Part shown: positions 27,673 through 36,050 of the stretch, piece by piece
How positions within the stretch are numbered: the first letter of the stretch is position 1
Layout of the letters: the number at the start of each line of letters is the position of its first letter
From: Hyphomicrobium sp. 12-62-95
Lineage (GTDB): Bacteria > Pseudomonadota > Alphaproteobacteria > Rhizobiales > Hyphomicrobiaceae
Direction of reading: 5' to 3'
Assembly (NCBI GenBank): GCA_002279935.1
Contig: NCCZ01000006.1
Location: 1-64,000, forward strand
Length of the DNA: 64,000 nucleotides
The notes under the pieces: model-generated
The model's database searches: none
Seen by the model: only the letters and a program-made list of their open reading frames with translations
What the model was told of the DNA's origin: nothing
Program-made: the position numbers and the translations under genes

Positions 27673-29136
27673 TCAGTGTGCGTTGCGGAAGGCTTTTGGG
27701 GAAAGCACTGTCAGTGCAAGAATATAAAGGTCGAAGAGGATCGACCAATTGTCGATGTAGTGGAGATCATATTCGACGCGGGCGCGCATGGCCTCGTCGG
27801 TTTCCGTGCGGCCGCGGAACCCGTTGACCTGCGCCCAGCCCGTGATGCCGGGCTTCATGTTGAGGCGGCGGGGGTAGGAGAGGATCCGCTTTTCGTAGAT
27901 CTGGTCGTGGGCAACCGCATGGGGGCGCGGGCCGACAAGCGACATCTCTCCTTTGAGGACATTGAGTAACTGGGGAAGTTCGTCGAGATTGAAACGGCGC
28001 AGATAGCGCCCGATTACCGTGACGCGGGCGTCGTCAACGCGGGCCTGTTCGATATGCGGGCCATCGTCGAGGGTCGTCATCGTGCGAAATTTCCAGATGC
28101 GGAATTCGCAGTTGTTGTAGCCGCGGCGGCGCTGGCGGAAGAAAACGGGGCCCGGGCTTGTCAACTTGATGCCAGCCGCGATGGCCGAGAACAGGGGCGC
28201 AAGTAAGATAATCGCCAGCGCGGCCATGACGATGTCGAACGTCCGCTTGGCGGCCACCTGCAGCGGTCCGAGCGGCGGGGCGGTGAGGGAGAGCGCTGTC
28301 AGAACGTCAAGACGGGAGACGCGGGCTTCCGAGAAACGTCCCAGCAGGCTCGAGGCGCCCAGATGAATGGCAACGGGCATCAGTGAGAAGGCGGCAATGA
28401 TGTTTTGAATGAGAGCCGTGCGCGACCATTCGACGAGGAGCACGACATCATCGACGCCGATCAGCCGGGCTTTTTCGACGGCTGTCTCGAGAGTGCGGGC
28501 GAGGGTGGCATCCCGGTCGGCCGTTTCGCCGGGAGCCGGGGCCGGCAAGGTTTGCGTCGCGACAATGCGAATGCCCGTGGGCCGTAAGGCAAATTCTGAC
28601 TGAACGTGGCGGATCTCATCTTCCGGACCTACCAGCATGATGCGGCGCGCGGTCAAGCGGTGCGAGGCGATGAGGGACAACAGCGCAGACCGGGTCAGAA
28701 CCGCGGTGGCAGTCAGAGCTGCAAGACCGCCGCAATAGAACAATACCAGCATGCCGCGAGAGGCGAGGTCGGTCGATTTGGTGAGAAAGCCGACGACGGC
28801 CAAGCTGAGGAACGCCGTGTTCCAGACAAAGAATGTGCGGCCAAACTCACGGTGGCCCTCGAGATAGGACTGGACGGAGTATTCTTCACGGAACACGAAT
28901 GGCATCGTGTAAGCGAAGGCTGCGATGCCACCCACAGCGAGATACGATTGGAAGGACCCAACGTCTCCGTAAGCGGCAAGGTGGTACGCCGCACCAACAG
29001 TCAAAGCGACAACCAGGATCGTTGCGACCTCGACCGTAAAGGCAGCGACTGCAAAACTCGTCCGGCCTAATCGAGCACGGGTCGCGCGCGCCTCATCAGA
29101 CCCCGGATAACTGTCGAACCGAACACTCACGCGCAA
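27673..29136 (-). CDS. Undecaprenyl-phosphate sugar phosphotransferase, WcaJ/ExoY-type
   Basis: A 487-residue initiating glycosylphosphotransferase of a second polysaccharide locus. Four or five hydrophobic segments fill the first 160 residues. A nucleotide-binding-like domain follows, then a hydrophobic hairpin (FDIVMAALAIILLAPLFSAIAAGI). The catalytic domain has SPGPVFFRQRRRGYNNCEF, IWKFRTMTT, RRFNLDELPQLLNVLKGEMSLVGPRP and MKPGITGWAQVNGFRG. The overall match is to WcaJ, which loads glucose-1-phosphate onto undecaprenyl phosphate. It is transcribed alone, divergently from the co-polymerase gene at 29489. Compared with the enzyme at 5569-7131 it keeps the full NFRG-RTET tail typical of WcaJ, so the two probably start different repeat units. 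Confidence 0.9.
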   Translation of the reverse strand: MRVSVRFDSYPGSDEARATRARLGRTSFAVAAFTVEVATILVVALTVGAAYHLAAYGDVGSFQSYLAVGGIAAFAYTMPFVFREEYSVQSYLEGHREFGRTFFVWNTAFLSLAVVGFLTKSTDLASRGMLVLFYCGGLAALTATAVLTRSALLSLIASHRLTARRIMLVGPEDEIRHVQSEFALRPTGIRIVATQTLPAPAPGETADRDATLARTLETAVEKARLIGVDDVVLLVEWSRTALIQNIIAAFSLMPVAIHLGASSLLGRFSEARVSRLDVLTALSLTAPPLGPLQVAAKRTFDIVMAALAIILLAPLFSAIAAGIKLTSPGPVFFRQRRRGYNNCEFRIWKFRTMTTLDDGPHIEQARVDDARVTVIGRYLRRFNLDELPQLLNVLKGEMSLVGPRPHAVAHDQIYEKRILSYPRRLNMKPGITGWAQVNGFRGRTETDEAMRARVEYDLHYIDNWSILFDLYILALTVLSPKAFRNAH

Positions 29137-29488
29137 CTTCCCTGCACTTATTTCCCCGCGCGCCGACCATCAGACAACAGCGCACTGCCCCACACGCAAG
29201 GCCCGACCCAAATCATGGTTTCAAGGCATGCTCTCATTGTGCACTGCAGCAGTGTGAACCGAAACGTGGGCTGACGGAATCACCATTTTGCCCGTCGCGG
29301 CGTGATGAAGGCACACGGCTTGCACACCTGCCCCCCTGAGCAGCCTCGCTCCGCCCCAACCCGGGGTTGAAAATGTTCCGCTGCCGGACAAACCGCGCCC
29401 ATCCGGGGCCGGATTGGAAGCAAATGAGACACTTCAACCGGGAACCGGCGAAGGCCATGCAGGAGCGATCGGGATATTTGTTAAGCGT
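29137..29488. promoter_or_regulatory. Divergent promoter region, second polysaccharide locus
   Basis: About 350 bases between the divergent sugar transferase and co-polymerase genes. It must hold both promoters. I find no strong palindrome and no reliable promoter boxes. The co-polymerase frame is open back to a TTG at 29414, so part of this stretch could be coding if that start is used. Confidence 0.4.
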
Positions 29489-31636
29489 ATGAACAACAAT
29501 GCAGAGCATGCACCCGATCGTTCTAGTTCGCGGCTCGATGTCCGCGGACTGATGAGTATTTTGCGGCGCTATCGATGGTGGCTGGTCCTCGGGCCACTTG
29601 CCGGCCTGATCGCCGCTTGCCTTATTCTGGCCAGCACTCCCCCAACCTACACGGCGACTGGCGCGGTCTTTGTCGATCCCCGCGCCCGGCGGATTGTGAC
29701 CGAAGAGACTAACCCAGCCGGATACGGCAACGACGCCTCTCTCGTCGAAAGCCAGGTCGCCATCCTGGCTTCCGACAGCGTGCTGCGGCGGGTCGTGGAG
29801 CGGGAAAAACTCGTCGATGATCCGGACTTTTATACCGAGCCGGCAACGGGCCCGCTGGCCGACCTTAAGGATCTCATCCGAGGGCCGCGGCCCGTCGTTG
29901 ATGCCCAGACGCATGCGATCGAAATGTTGGCCCGGCATGTTCGGGTGAAGCGGGCTGCCAAGTCGTATGTCTTGGAGGTGGAGGTCAACAGTTCGTCTCC
30001 GGCCAAGGCGGCCCGGATCGCGAATGCGGTGATGGAGGCCTACCTCGATGATCAAACCGTGGCCAAAGCTCAGGAGTCGCGGAAAGCCAACAGCCTGATC
30101 GACGCCCGGATCGGCGAACTTCGCGAGAAGGTGCGGCTGGGAGAAAAGCAGCTCGACGATTTCCGCAAAGCCAATCGCATCGTTGTCTCTGAGGGAGGGA
30201 TCGTTTCAGAGCAGCAACTCGGCAAACTCAATATCGAACTGGCGACGGCGCGATCGGTGGCAGCGGAAGCAGCCGCCCGCCTGGAGCAGGCCCGCGCCGC
30301 CGCGCGGTCCGGCACGCCAGAACTCTTGCCCGAAGCTGTCAAGTCCGGGCTGGTGCAAAAACTGCGCGAGCAATATTCCCAGATCGCGCGGCGCGAAGCG
30401 GCCCTATCTCAACAGCTGAAGGGCCGGCACCCTGTCTTGATCGACGTACGCTCGCAGCTCAGAGAACTGCAGGGACAGATCGACAACGAACTGAACCGCA
30501 TTGCGGCCAGTTCCAAGGGAGAGGCCGACATCGCCAAGGCGCGCGAGCGGGAGATTTTGGCGGCCACCGAGCGCGCGAAGCGAGAGGTTGGTGCGTCGAA
30601 CACGGCGCAAATCAAAATGCGAGAGCTGGAACAGGATCTGGCGACATCGCGCGAATTGCTCGGCGCCTTCATTGCGCGGGCAAAGGAGTCGCTGGAGCAG
30701 GCCAATCTGACCACTCCAGAAGCCCGCATCATTACGCCGGCCGCTGTACCGACACGGCAAAGTTTCCCCTCTCCATTGCTGTTCCTTGCGCTCGGTGGCC
30801 TTGGCGGACTTGGCGTCGGCATTGGGCGGGCTTTGCTGGGCGATGCGCTCGACGGGAGCGTGCGGCCGGAAGAGACGCGGCGCACGGCACTTGCCGCATT
30901 GCCGGTCCGGGCGACGTTGCCCATGCTCAGCTCTGCGAAGTCGGTGATGGAGCGGACCCAGTCGTGGCTCGGCGGCGGACGCGCACAACCCCATTTCGCC
31001 GACATTCTGCAGGCGGTGACAGATCCACAAAATCCGCCAGCTGCCCGCTACCGGCAAGCCATCCTACGATTGACGAGCACTCTCAGGGCAGCGCCCAAGG
31101 ATGGGACGACTGCCATCGTGGCCATTGTGTCGCCGCGGACGGGAGGCGGCGCGTCGTCTACCGCACTTGCCATTGCCTATGCGGCCGCGCTTGCGGGCGA
31201 GCGCACGCTTCTGGTGGACGGCTCGTCGGCCAACGCCGATCTGTCCGAAATCTTTGCACAGCGCGTTGATAGCGGCACAGTGGTCGTGCTCGACAGCAAA
31301 GACGATCTGGCCAGCATCACAACGCGTGACGACCGCTCCGGTCTTTCAGTGCTGCCGATTGCACTTGCGGATTTGCGGCGGCTCAAGGCGACCCAGCGGC
31401 AGCGTCTCGCGGATGGATTGGCAGCGTTGGCTCGATCTTATGATCTCGTCGTGATCGACGCTGGACCAATTCTGGAAGACGACGCGGTTTTGACGTTGCT
31501 GCCTCTGGCCACCGATGTGCTGGTTGTGGCGCGCGAAGGCGATACCCCACAAGCCGACTTAGAGGAGACAGCGGATGCGGCGATCGCGGCGGCAGGATCG
31601 GCGCGGCGCGGCCTTATTTTGAATGGACATACGTAG
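29489..31636 (+). CDS. Polysaccharide co-polymerase with degenerate kinase-like domain
   Basis: A 715-residue Wzz/GumC/ExoP-type chain-length regulator. A membrane segment near residue 35-55 (WWLVLGPLAGLIAACLILAS) is followed by the Wzz domain, a long coiled coil (about 190-400) and a second membrane segment (LLFLALGGLGGLGVGIGRALL). A cytoplasmic P-loop-like domain comes last. Its Walker A position reads SPRTGGGASSTALAI, lacking the lysine of GK(S/T), and its Walker A' reads LLVDGSSANADLS instead of the usual LxDxDxR. There is no tyrosine-rich tail. It is therefore predicted to be structurally kinase-like but unable to bind or hydrolyse ATP normally. The ATG at 29489 is preferred over a TTG at 29414. 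Confidence 0.85.
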   Translation: MNNNAEHAPDRSSSRLDVRGLMSILRRYRWWLVLGPLAGLIAACLILASTPPTYTATGAVFVDPRARRIVTEETNPAGYGNDASLVESQVAILASDSVLRRVVEREKLVDDPDFYTEPATGPLADLKDLIRGPRPVVDAQTHAIEMLARHVRVKRAAKSYVLEVEVNSSSPAKAARIANAVMEAYLDDQTVAKAQESRKANSLIDARIGELREKVRLGEKQLDDFRKANRIVVSEGGIVSEQQLGKLNIELATARSVAAEAAARLEQARAAARSGTPELLPEAVKSGLVQKLREQYSQIARREAALSQQLKGRHPVLIDVRSQLRELQGQIDNELNRIAASSKGEADIAKAREREILAATERAKREVGASNTAQIKMRELEQDLATSRELLGAFIARAKESLEQANLTTPEARIITPAAVPTRQSFPSPLLFLALGGLGGLGVGIGRALLGDALDGSVRPEETRRTALAALPVRATLPMLSSAKSVMERTQSWLGGGRAQPHFADILQAVTDPQNPPAARYRQAILRLTSTLRAAPKDGTTAIVAIVSPRTGGGASSTALAIAYAAALAGERTLLVDGSSANADLSEIFAQRVDSGTVVVLDSKDDLASITTRDDRSGLSVLPIALADLRRLKATQRQRLADGLAALARSYDLVVIDAGPILEDDAVLTLLPLATDVLVVAREGDTPQADLEETADAAIAAAGSARRGLILNGHT

Positions 31637-31758
31637 GTCCTACAGATGCTTGGGGGGCGACAAACGGGCCGGGACGGAGGTGGCCTGCGACGGGCTGACG
31701 CTTCCCCACTCACGATCACGACATGAAAAGCACGGTGAGAAGCAGGTGAATTTCTGTT

Positions 31759-32610
31759 ATGACGCATACCTATCAGTGTATCCGCACGGTCAACGATGCG
31801 GCGTTAGTGGATCCGAGTGTAATGCGACTTGAGCCGCAACCGCCGATAGCCTCCGTCGATGGATGGCCGATCAATCTCCCCGATCAACGCACCGCGATTG
31901 ATGCCATTGTTGAAGCAGCACAATCGGATGGATGCTTCACGGTTTTCACCCTTAATCTCGATCATCTTGTAAAGCTGCGCAGCAGTGCCGCCTTTCAACA
32001 GGCCTATCGCGGCGCGACTTTCGTGACGGCAGACGGAGAGCCGGTCGCGCAATTGGCGCGGCGCGATGCGCCCGGCATTGTGCGCACGACCGGTGCCGAC
32101 CTCTTGCTCCCACTGGCAGATGCGTGCGCGGAGGCACAGCTGCCAGTATTTCTCTTTGGCACGTCGCCCGGTGTGCTCGCGAAAGCCGGTGCGCGGCTCG
32201 TGGAGAACACCGATGGCCGGCTGCAGATCTGCGGCTCGCTGTCGCCGCCGATCGGCTTCGATCCCGAGGGACCGGAAGCGGATGCCGCGATAGCGCGGAT
32301 CGCACAGTCGGGCGCGCGCATTTGCTTCGTTGCGCTTGGCGCACCCAAACAGGAAATCTTCGCCGCTCGCGCCCAGGCGCAAGGGGTTAAGGCCGGATTT
32401 GTTTGCATTGGTGCCAGTCTCGACTTTCTCGCCGGCGAGCAAGTCCGCGCGCCCCGCGCCTTTCAGCGCGCTGGTTTGGAATGGTTGTGGCGGCTGGGGT
32501 CCAATCCGCGGAGGCTAGCCGCACGATATACCCAGTGCGCGCTTCTTCTCGCGGAACTGCGGCTGCTCGCGCCGCTGAGTAGTGCAGGGGCCGGACGGCG
32601 CCGACCGTAG
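31759..32610 (+). CDS. WecG/TagA/CpsF family glycosyltransferase
   Basis: A 283-residue glycosyltransferase of family GT26. The conserved blocks are present: FTLNLDHLVKLR near the start, FVTADGEPVAQLARR, VFLFGTSPGVLAKAG, GARICFVALGAPKQEIFAARA, GASLDFLAGEQVRAPRAFQRAGLEWLWRLGSNPRRL. Members add ManNAc uronate, ManNAc or glucuronate to lipid-linked intermediates on the cytoplasmic face of the membrane. The ATG at 31759 leaves a leader of about 25 polar residues before the fold. The gene follows the co-polymerase by about 120 bases and precedes two GT4 genes, fitting a repeat-unit assembly operon. Confidence 0.9.
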   Translation: MTHTYQCIRTVNDAALVDPSVMRLEPQPPIASVDGWPINLPDQRTAIDAIVEAAQSDGCFTVFTLNLDHLVKLRSSAAFQQAYRGATFVTADGEPVAQLARRDAPGIVRTTGADLLLPLADACAEAQLPVFLFGTSPGVLAKAGARLVENTDGRLQICGSLSPPIGFDPEGPEADAAIARIAQSGARICFVALGAPKQEIFAARAQAQGVKAGFVCIGASLDFLAGEQVRAPRAFQRAGLEWLWRLGSNPRRLAARYTQCALLLAELRLLAPLSSAGAGRRRP

Positions 32611-32691
32611 TTCAACCCGACACCGGCCAACTCAAGGGCAGGAACCCGGCACTGTGCTGAAAACCCTGGCCCCACTTGGATCGACCTGCAC

Positions 32692-33825
32692 ATGACCGCG
32701 CCGCGCATACTCTTCTATACGCATGGACTCGTCGACGGCGGCGGCGAACGGCTGTGGGCTTGCCTGGCCTCGTCCTTCAAGCAGCGCGGCTACGACGTTA
32801 TCTTCGCTCAGGACTTCGAAGCCGACGAGAACAAGCACAACCTCGATCCATCTATTCCGCTGCATACGTTGGGCCGCAACCACATTGGTGCCACGTGGCG
32901 TCTGGCGCAGCTGCTCAGGGACGAGAGGCCCGATGTGGCCTTGTCGGCCATTGGCGGATCGAACTTAAAGCTCTTGCTGGCATCGGCACTCTCGCGCGCG
33001 GCCACCCTGCCCGTGATCACCTATCATGGCGAGATGGAATGGAAGACGGGCTGGCTCAGCTATTTCAGCTACGCGGGTCTGCCGCTCCTCAGCCGCTGGG
33101 CATCGCGAACGGTCGCGGTCTCGGATGGTCTGGCGTATTTGTTGAGGACGAAGTGGCGGGCGCATCGCCGCCGGTTGGTCACGATTTTTAATCCCGTATT
33201 TTTTCCCCGCGACGTCCAAATTCCCACACCGGATGGACTTTCGGAGCGGGAAAATCTCGTGCTCTCCGTCGGCCGTCTGGTGCCCGAAAAGGACTATCTG
33301 ACCCTCGTGCGCGCCTTTGCGCGACTGAAGACAGCCAACGCGCGGCTGGTCATTCTCGGTAAGGGGCCAGAGCAAAATCGGATTGAAGCCGAGATCCGGA
33401 AACTGCGTCTGGAAGGGCGCGTCCTGCTACCGGGCTATGTCAAGGAACCTTGGACAGTCTATCAATCGGCCAAATGCTTCGTCTCCTCGTCGAATTCGGA
33501 GCCGTTCGGGAACGTGGTCGTCGAAGCGATGGCTTATGGACTGCCGGTTGTTGCAACCGCATGTTCGGGGCCGCATCACATTCTCGATCATGGCACGTAT
33601 GGGCGGATCGTGGGCATCGGCAATCACGTTCAGTTGGCGCAGGCCATTGATGCGACGCTCGCGAATCCGGGCGATCCCGCACAGCGGCGACAGCGGGCGG
33701 AGGAGTTTTCATTCGAGGCGCGCGTGCCCGCCTATGAGAGCTTGATCCGCGAGATATTGCTGGAGGCGCACATTGCGCGCGGGGAACCTGTGCCTTTGCC
33801 TGTCAACTCAGAGACTTCGTCATGA
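32692..33825 (+). CDS. Glycosyltransferase family 4
   Basis: A 377-residue GT-B glycosyltransferase. The N-terminus ILFYTHGLVDGGGERLWACLA carries the glycine-rich acceptor-domain loop. The donor domain has LVLSVGRLVPEKDYLTLVRAF and the FVSSSNSEPFGNVVVEAMAYGLPVVAT element with the two conserved glutamates. These are standard family 4 features. Its stop overlaps the ATG of the next glycosyltransferase gene (ATGA at 33822-33825), so translation of the two is coupled. The donor sugar cannot be predicted. Confidence 0.9.
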   Translation: MTAPRILFYTHGLVDGGGERLWACLASSFKQRGYDVIFAQDFEADENKHNLDPSIPLHTLGRNHIGATWRLAQLLRDERPDVALSAIGGSNLKLLLASALSRAATLPVITYHGEMEWKTGWLSYFSYAGLPLLSRWASRTVAVSDGLAYLLRTKWRAHRRRLVTIFNPVFFPRDVQIPTPDGLSERENLVLSVGRLVPEKDYLTLVRAFARLKTANARLVILGKGPEQNRIEAEIRKLRLEGRVLLPGYVKEPWTVYQSAKCFVSSSNSEPFGNVVVEAMAYGLPVVATACSGPHHILDHGTYGRIVGIGNHVQLAQAIDATLANPGDPAQRRQRAEEFSFEARVPAYESLIREILLEAHIARGEPVPLPVNSETSS

Positions 33826-34925
33826 CGGGACAGGATCGCGGCGAGAACAACCGGCCGGTTGTGTTTCTTGATTTTTCGCACCTGGGCCGGCACGTCACCG
33901 GTATCGAACGGGTGACAATTGAGCTCTTCGAAAAGGTTGTCTTTCCGGGGGCCGACGTGCGGCCCGTTCGCGCCAAAGGCACGCTGGGGATGGTGCTGGC
34001 GCAGCAGGTTTGGCTTCCCTTTATGGCGCTGATGCATCCAGGTGCGCGATTTGTGTTTCCGGGATTTCCGCCCTCCCCACTTTTTGCCTTCGCACGGGAG
34101 CGGGTCATCCACTATGTCCACGACGCATTTTTGATCACGCGGCCGCAGGATCTGAGCGGAAAGGCGCGGATTTATATGGCGTGGCCGTTCAAGCGTGCGG
34201 TGACGCGGTTGCGCCACTTCCTAACAAATTCCGAGAAGACGCGGGCTGAACTGTTGCCGTTTGTCGCTCGCGATGCGGCCATCACGCTCTATAGGCCCAA
34301 GGTGCAGAATGTGTTTGGACTTGATGCGGTTGACCGGCGGCACCCGCGTGCGCCAGGGTCGCCGATCAAGATCATATCCATGGGGACAGTTGAACCGCGT
34401 AAGAATTACCGGGCGGCGATTGCGATCCTGGATGCGCTACGGGCGGCGGGTGCGGCCGATGCGGAATTGCACATCGTGGGACGCGCAGGCTGGGGCGAGG
34501 ATGCGGCGCTGCTGCGGTCGGCGCCCGGCGTGACGCTACACGGTTATCTCGATGCGACGGACGTGAAGGCATTGTTTGAGAGTGCCGATCTCTATCTCTG
34601 CACATCGCACGATGAGGGGCTCGGACTGCCGCTCCTCGAGGTCCAGTTCGCCGGGTTGCCCGTCGTCGCGCCGAATGCGCGCGTGTTCCGAGAGGCGCTT
34701 GGAGCATCTGGCGTGTTTATCGATCCGGCCGATCCTGAGGCCGCATCACGGACCATCGTCGACTTGGTTTCATGGCCGTCGGGGCGGGTTGAGGCGTCAC
34801 ACCTTGCGGCGGAGAATCTGGAACGGTGGAACGCTGCAGCGGAAGAGGATCTGGCACGGGTGCGGGCACTGCTTGCTTCGCCGATGGATGTGCCCCTCAC
34901 GGCCGTCGCGCGCGAGAGCGTTTGA
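33822..34925 (+). CDS. Glycosyltransferase family 4
   Basis: A 367-residue GT-B glycosyltransferase. The acceptor side begins VVFLDFSHLGRHVTGIERVTIELF, resembling the mannosyltransferase/WbdB-like branch of family 4, which starts with a TGIER loop. The donor side has ISMGTVEPRKNYRAAI, LHIVGRAGWGED and LCTSHDEGLGLPLLEVQFAGLPVVAPN. It overlaps the preceding GT gene by 4 bases and its TGA overlaps the ATG of the GH10 gene (TGATG at 34923-34927), so the three genes form one tightly coupled block. Confidence 0.9.
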   Translation: MTGQDRGENNRPVVFLDFSHLGRHVTGIERVTIELFEKVVFPGADVRPVRAKGTLGMVLAQQVWLPFMALMHPGARFVFPGFPPSPLFAFARERVIHYVHDAFLITRPQDLSGKARIYMAWPFKRAVTRLRHFLTNSEKTRAELLPFVARDAAITLYRPKVQNVFGLDAVDRRHPRAPGSPIKIISMGTVEPRKNYRAAIAILDALRAAGAADAELHIVGRAGWGEDAALLRSAPGVTLHGYLDATDVKALFESADLYLCTSHDEGLGLPLLEVQFAGLPVVAPNARVFREALGASGVFIDPADPEAASRTIVDLVSWPSGRVEASHLAAENLERWNAAAEEDLARVRALLASPMDVPLTAVARESV

Positions 34926-36046
34926 TGGAACCGACGCGGCGGGCAGTTCTAATTGGTTGTGCGGCAACAGCCGCCGCATTGGTTGCCGGTCCCGTGCGCG
35001 CGGATGCGCCGACGTCGCTTGGCGCAAAGGCAGCAGCGAAGGGGCTGACGTTCGGGGCATCGTTTTCTGTTGCTGAACTCGATCAGTCCTATGGCGCGGC
35101 ATATGGGGCGATGTATGCGCGTGAGGCGCGTGTTCTGACGTCGGAACTCGAGTTCAAGATGGGGGTGATACGGCCGACAGCCAGCGCAATCGATTTTGCG
35201 CCCGCCGACGGGCTGATGGACTTTGCATCAAAACACCAGCTGGGCGTGCGCGGGCATACGCTGATCTGGAACGACTACTTGCCAGATTGGATCCATGCGT
35301 TACCGCCGAAAGACGTCGAGCGGCTTTTGGAACAGCACATTGTGACGGTTCTGGAGCGCTATCGGGACCGCGTCGGCTCGTGGGATATCGTGAATGAGCC
35401 GATTGGCCCCTGGGACCGACTGCCGGGGAATTTGCGCAAGGGGCCTTATTTGACGGCACTCGGCGAGGACTACATTCTGCGCAGCTTCGAAGTTGCGCGG
35501 CGAACGGCGCCCGGGCTCGAACTCGTGCTCAATGAGGCGCAAACGGAAAGCGACGACGAGAACGGGGCGACGTTCCGGTCGAGCCTGTTTGGTCTGGTGC
35601 AGCGGCTAAAGGATAAGGGTGCGCCCATCGATGCCATCGGTTTGCAGTGCCACATCGACAGTGCGCGGCCGTACGATTTTGCCAAATTCGCTGCATGGGT
35701 GCAGAGCCTGGCGGATCTTGGTTTCCGCATTTTGCTGACGGAACTCGATGTCAACGACCGTGCGCTTCCCCGCGATCCCGCCACGCGGGATACGGCCGTG
35801 GCAAAAATTTATCGCGGGTTCCTGTCCGAGGTTCTGCAGGTCAAAGCCGTCTCGACTTTGACGCTATGGCAGATGGCAGACCACACGAGCTGGCTCTACT
35901 ACGATGCCGTGCAGAAGACGCCGCGCGCGATGCGGCGGCCGCGCCCATTGATTTACGACAGCGGGTTCCGGCGTAAGCGCGCCTGGGATGCGGTGGCTGA
36001 GGCGATCGACGCCATGCCGGCGCGCGACGCCATCAAAGTTCGCTGA
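34925..36046 (+). CDS. Glycoside hydrolase family 10 (endo-1,4-beta-xylanase-like)
   Basis: A 373-residue exported GH10 enzyme. The N-terminus TRRAVLIGCAATAAALVAG with a later RADAP cut site looks like a twin-arginine or general signal peptide. The (beta/alpha)8 barrel has the family markers: RGHTLIWNDYLPDW (109-122), the acid/base Glu158 in SWDIVNEP, QCHIDSARPYDF, and the nucleophile Glu273 in LLTELDVND. GH10 enzymes hydrolyse beta-1,4-xylan and related beta-glycans. Coupling by TGATG to a glycosyltransferase gene argues that the substrate is the polysaccharide made here, in the periplasm or outside, rather than plant xylan. Start at 34925 is well supported; an upstream extension to 34826 lies inside the GT gene. 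Confidence 0.9.
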   Translation: MEPTRRAVLIGCAATAAALVAGPVRADAPTSLGAKAAAKGLTFGASFSVAELDQSYGAAYGAMYAREARVLTSELEFKMGVIRPTASAIDFAPADGLMDFASKHQLGVRGHTLIWNDYLPDWIHALPPKDVERLLEQHIVTVLERYRDRVGSWDIVNEPIGPWDRLPGNLRKGPYLTALGEDYILRSFEVARRTAPGLELVLNEAQTESDDENGATFRSSLFGLVQRLKDKGAPIDAIGLQCHIDSARPYDFAKFAAWVQSLADLGFRILLTELDVNDRALPRDPATRDTAVAKIYRGFLSEVLQVKAVSTLTLWQMADHTSWLYYDAVQKTPRAMRRPRPLIYDSGFRRKRAWDAVAEAIDAMPARDAIKVR

Positions 36047-36050
36047 ACTG

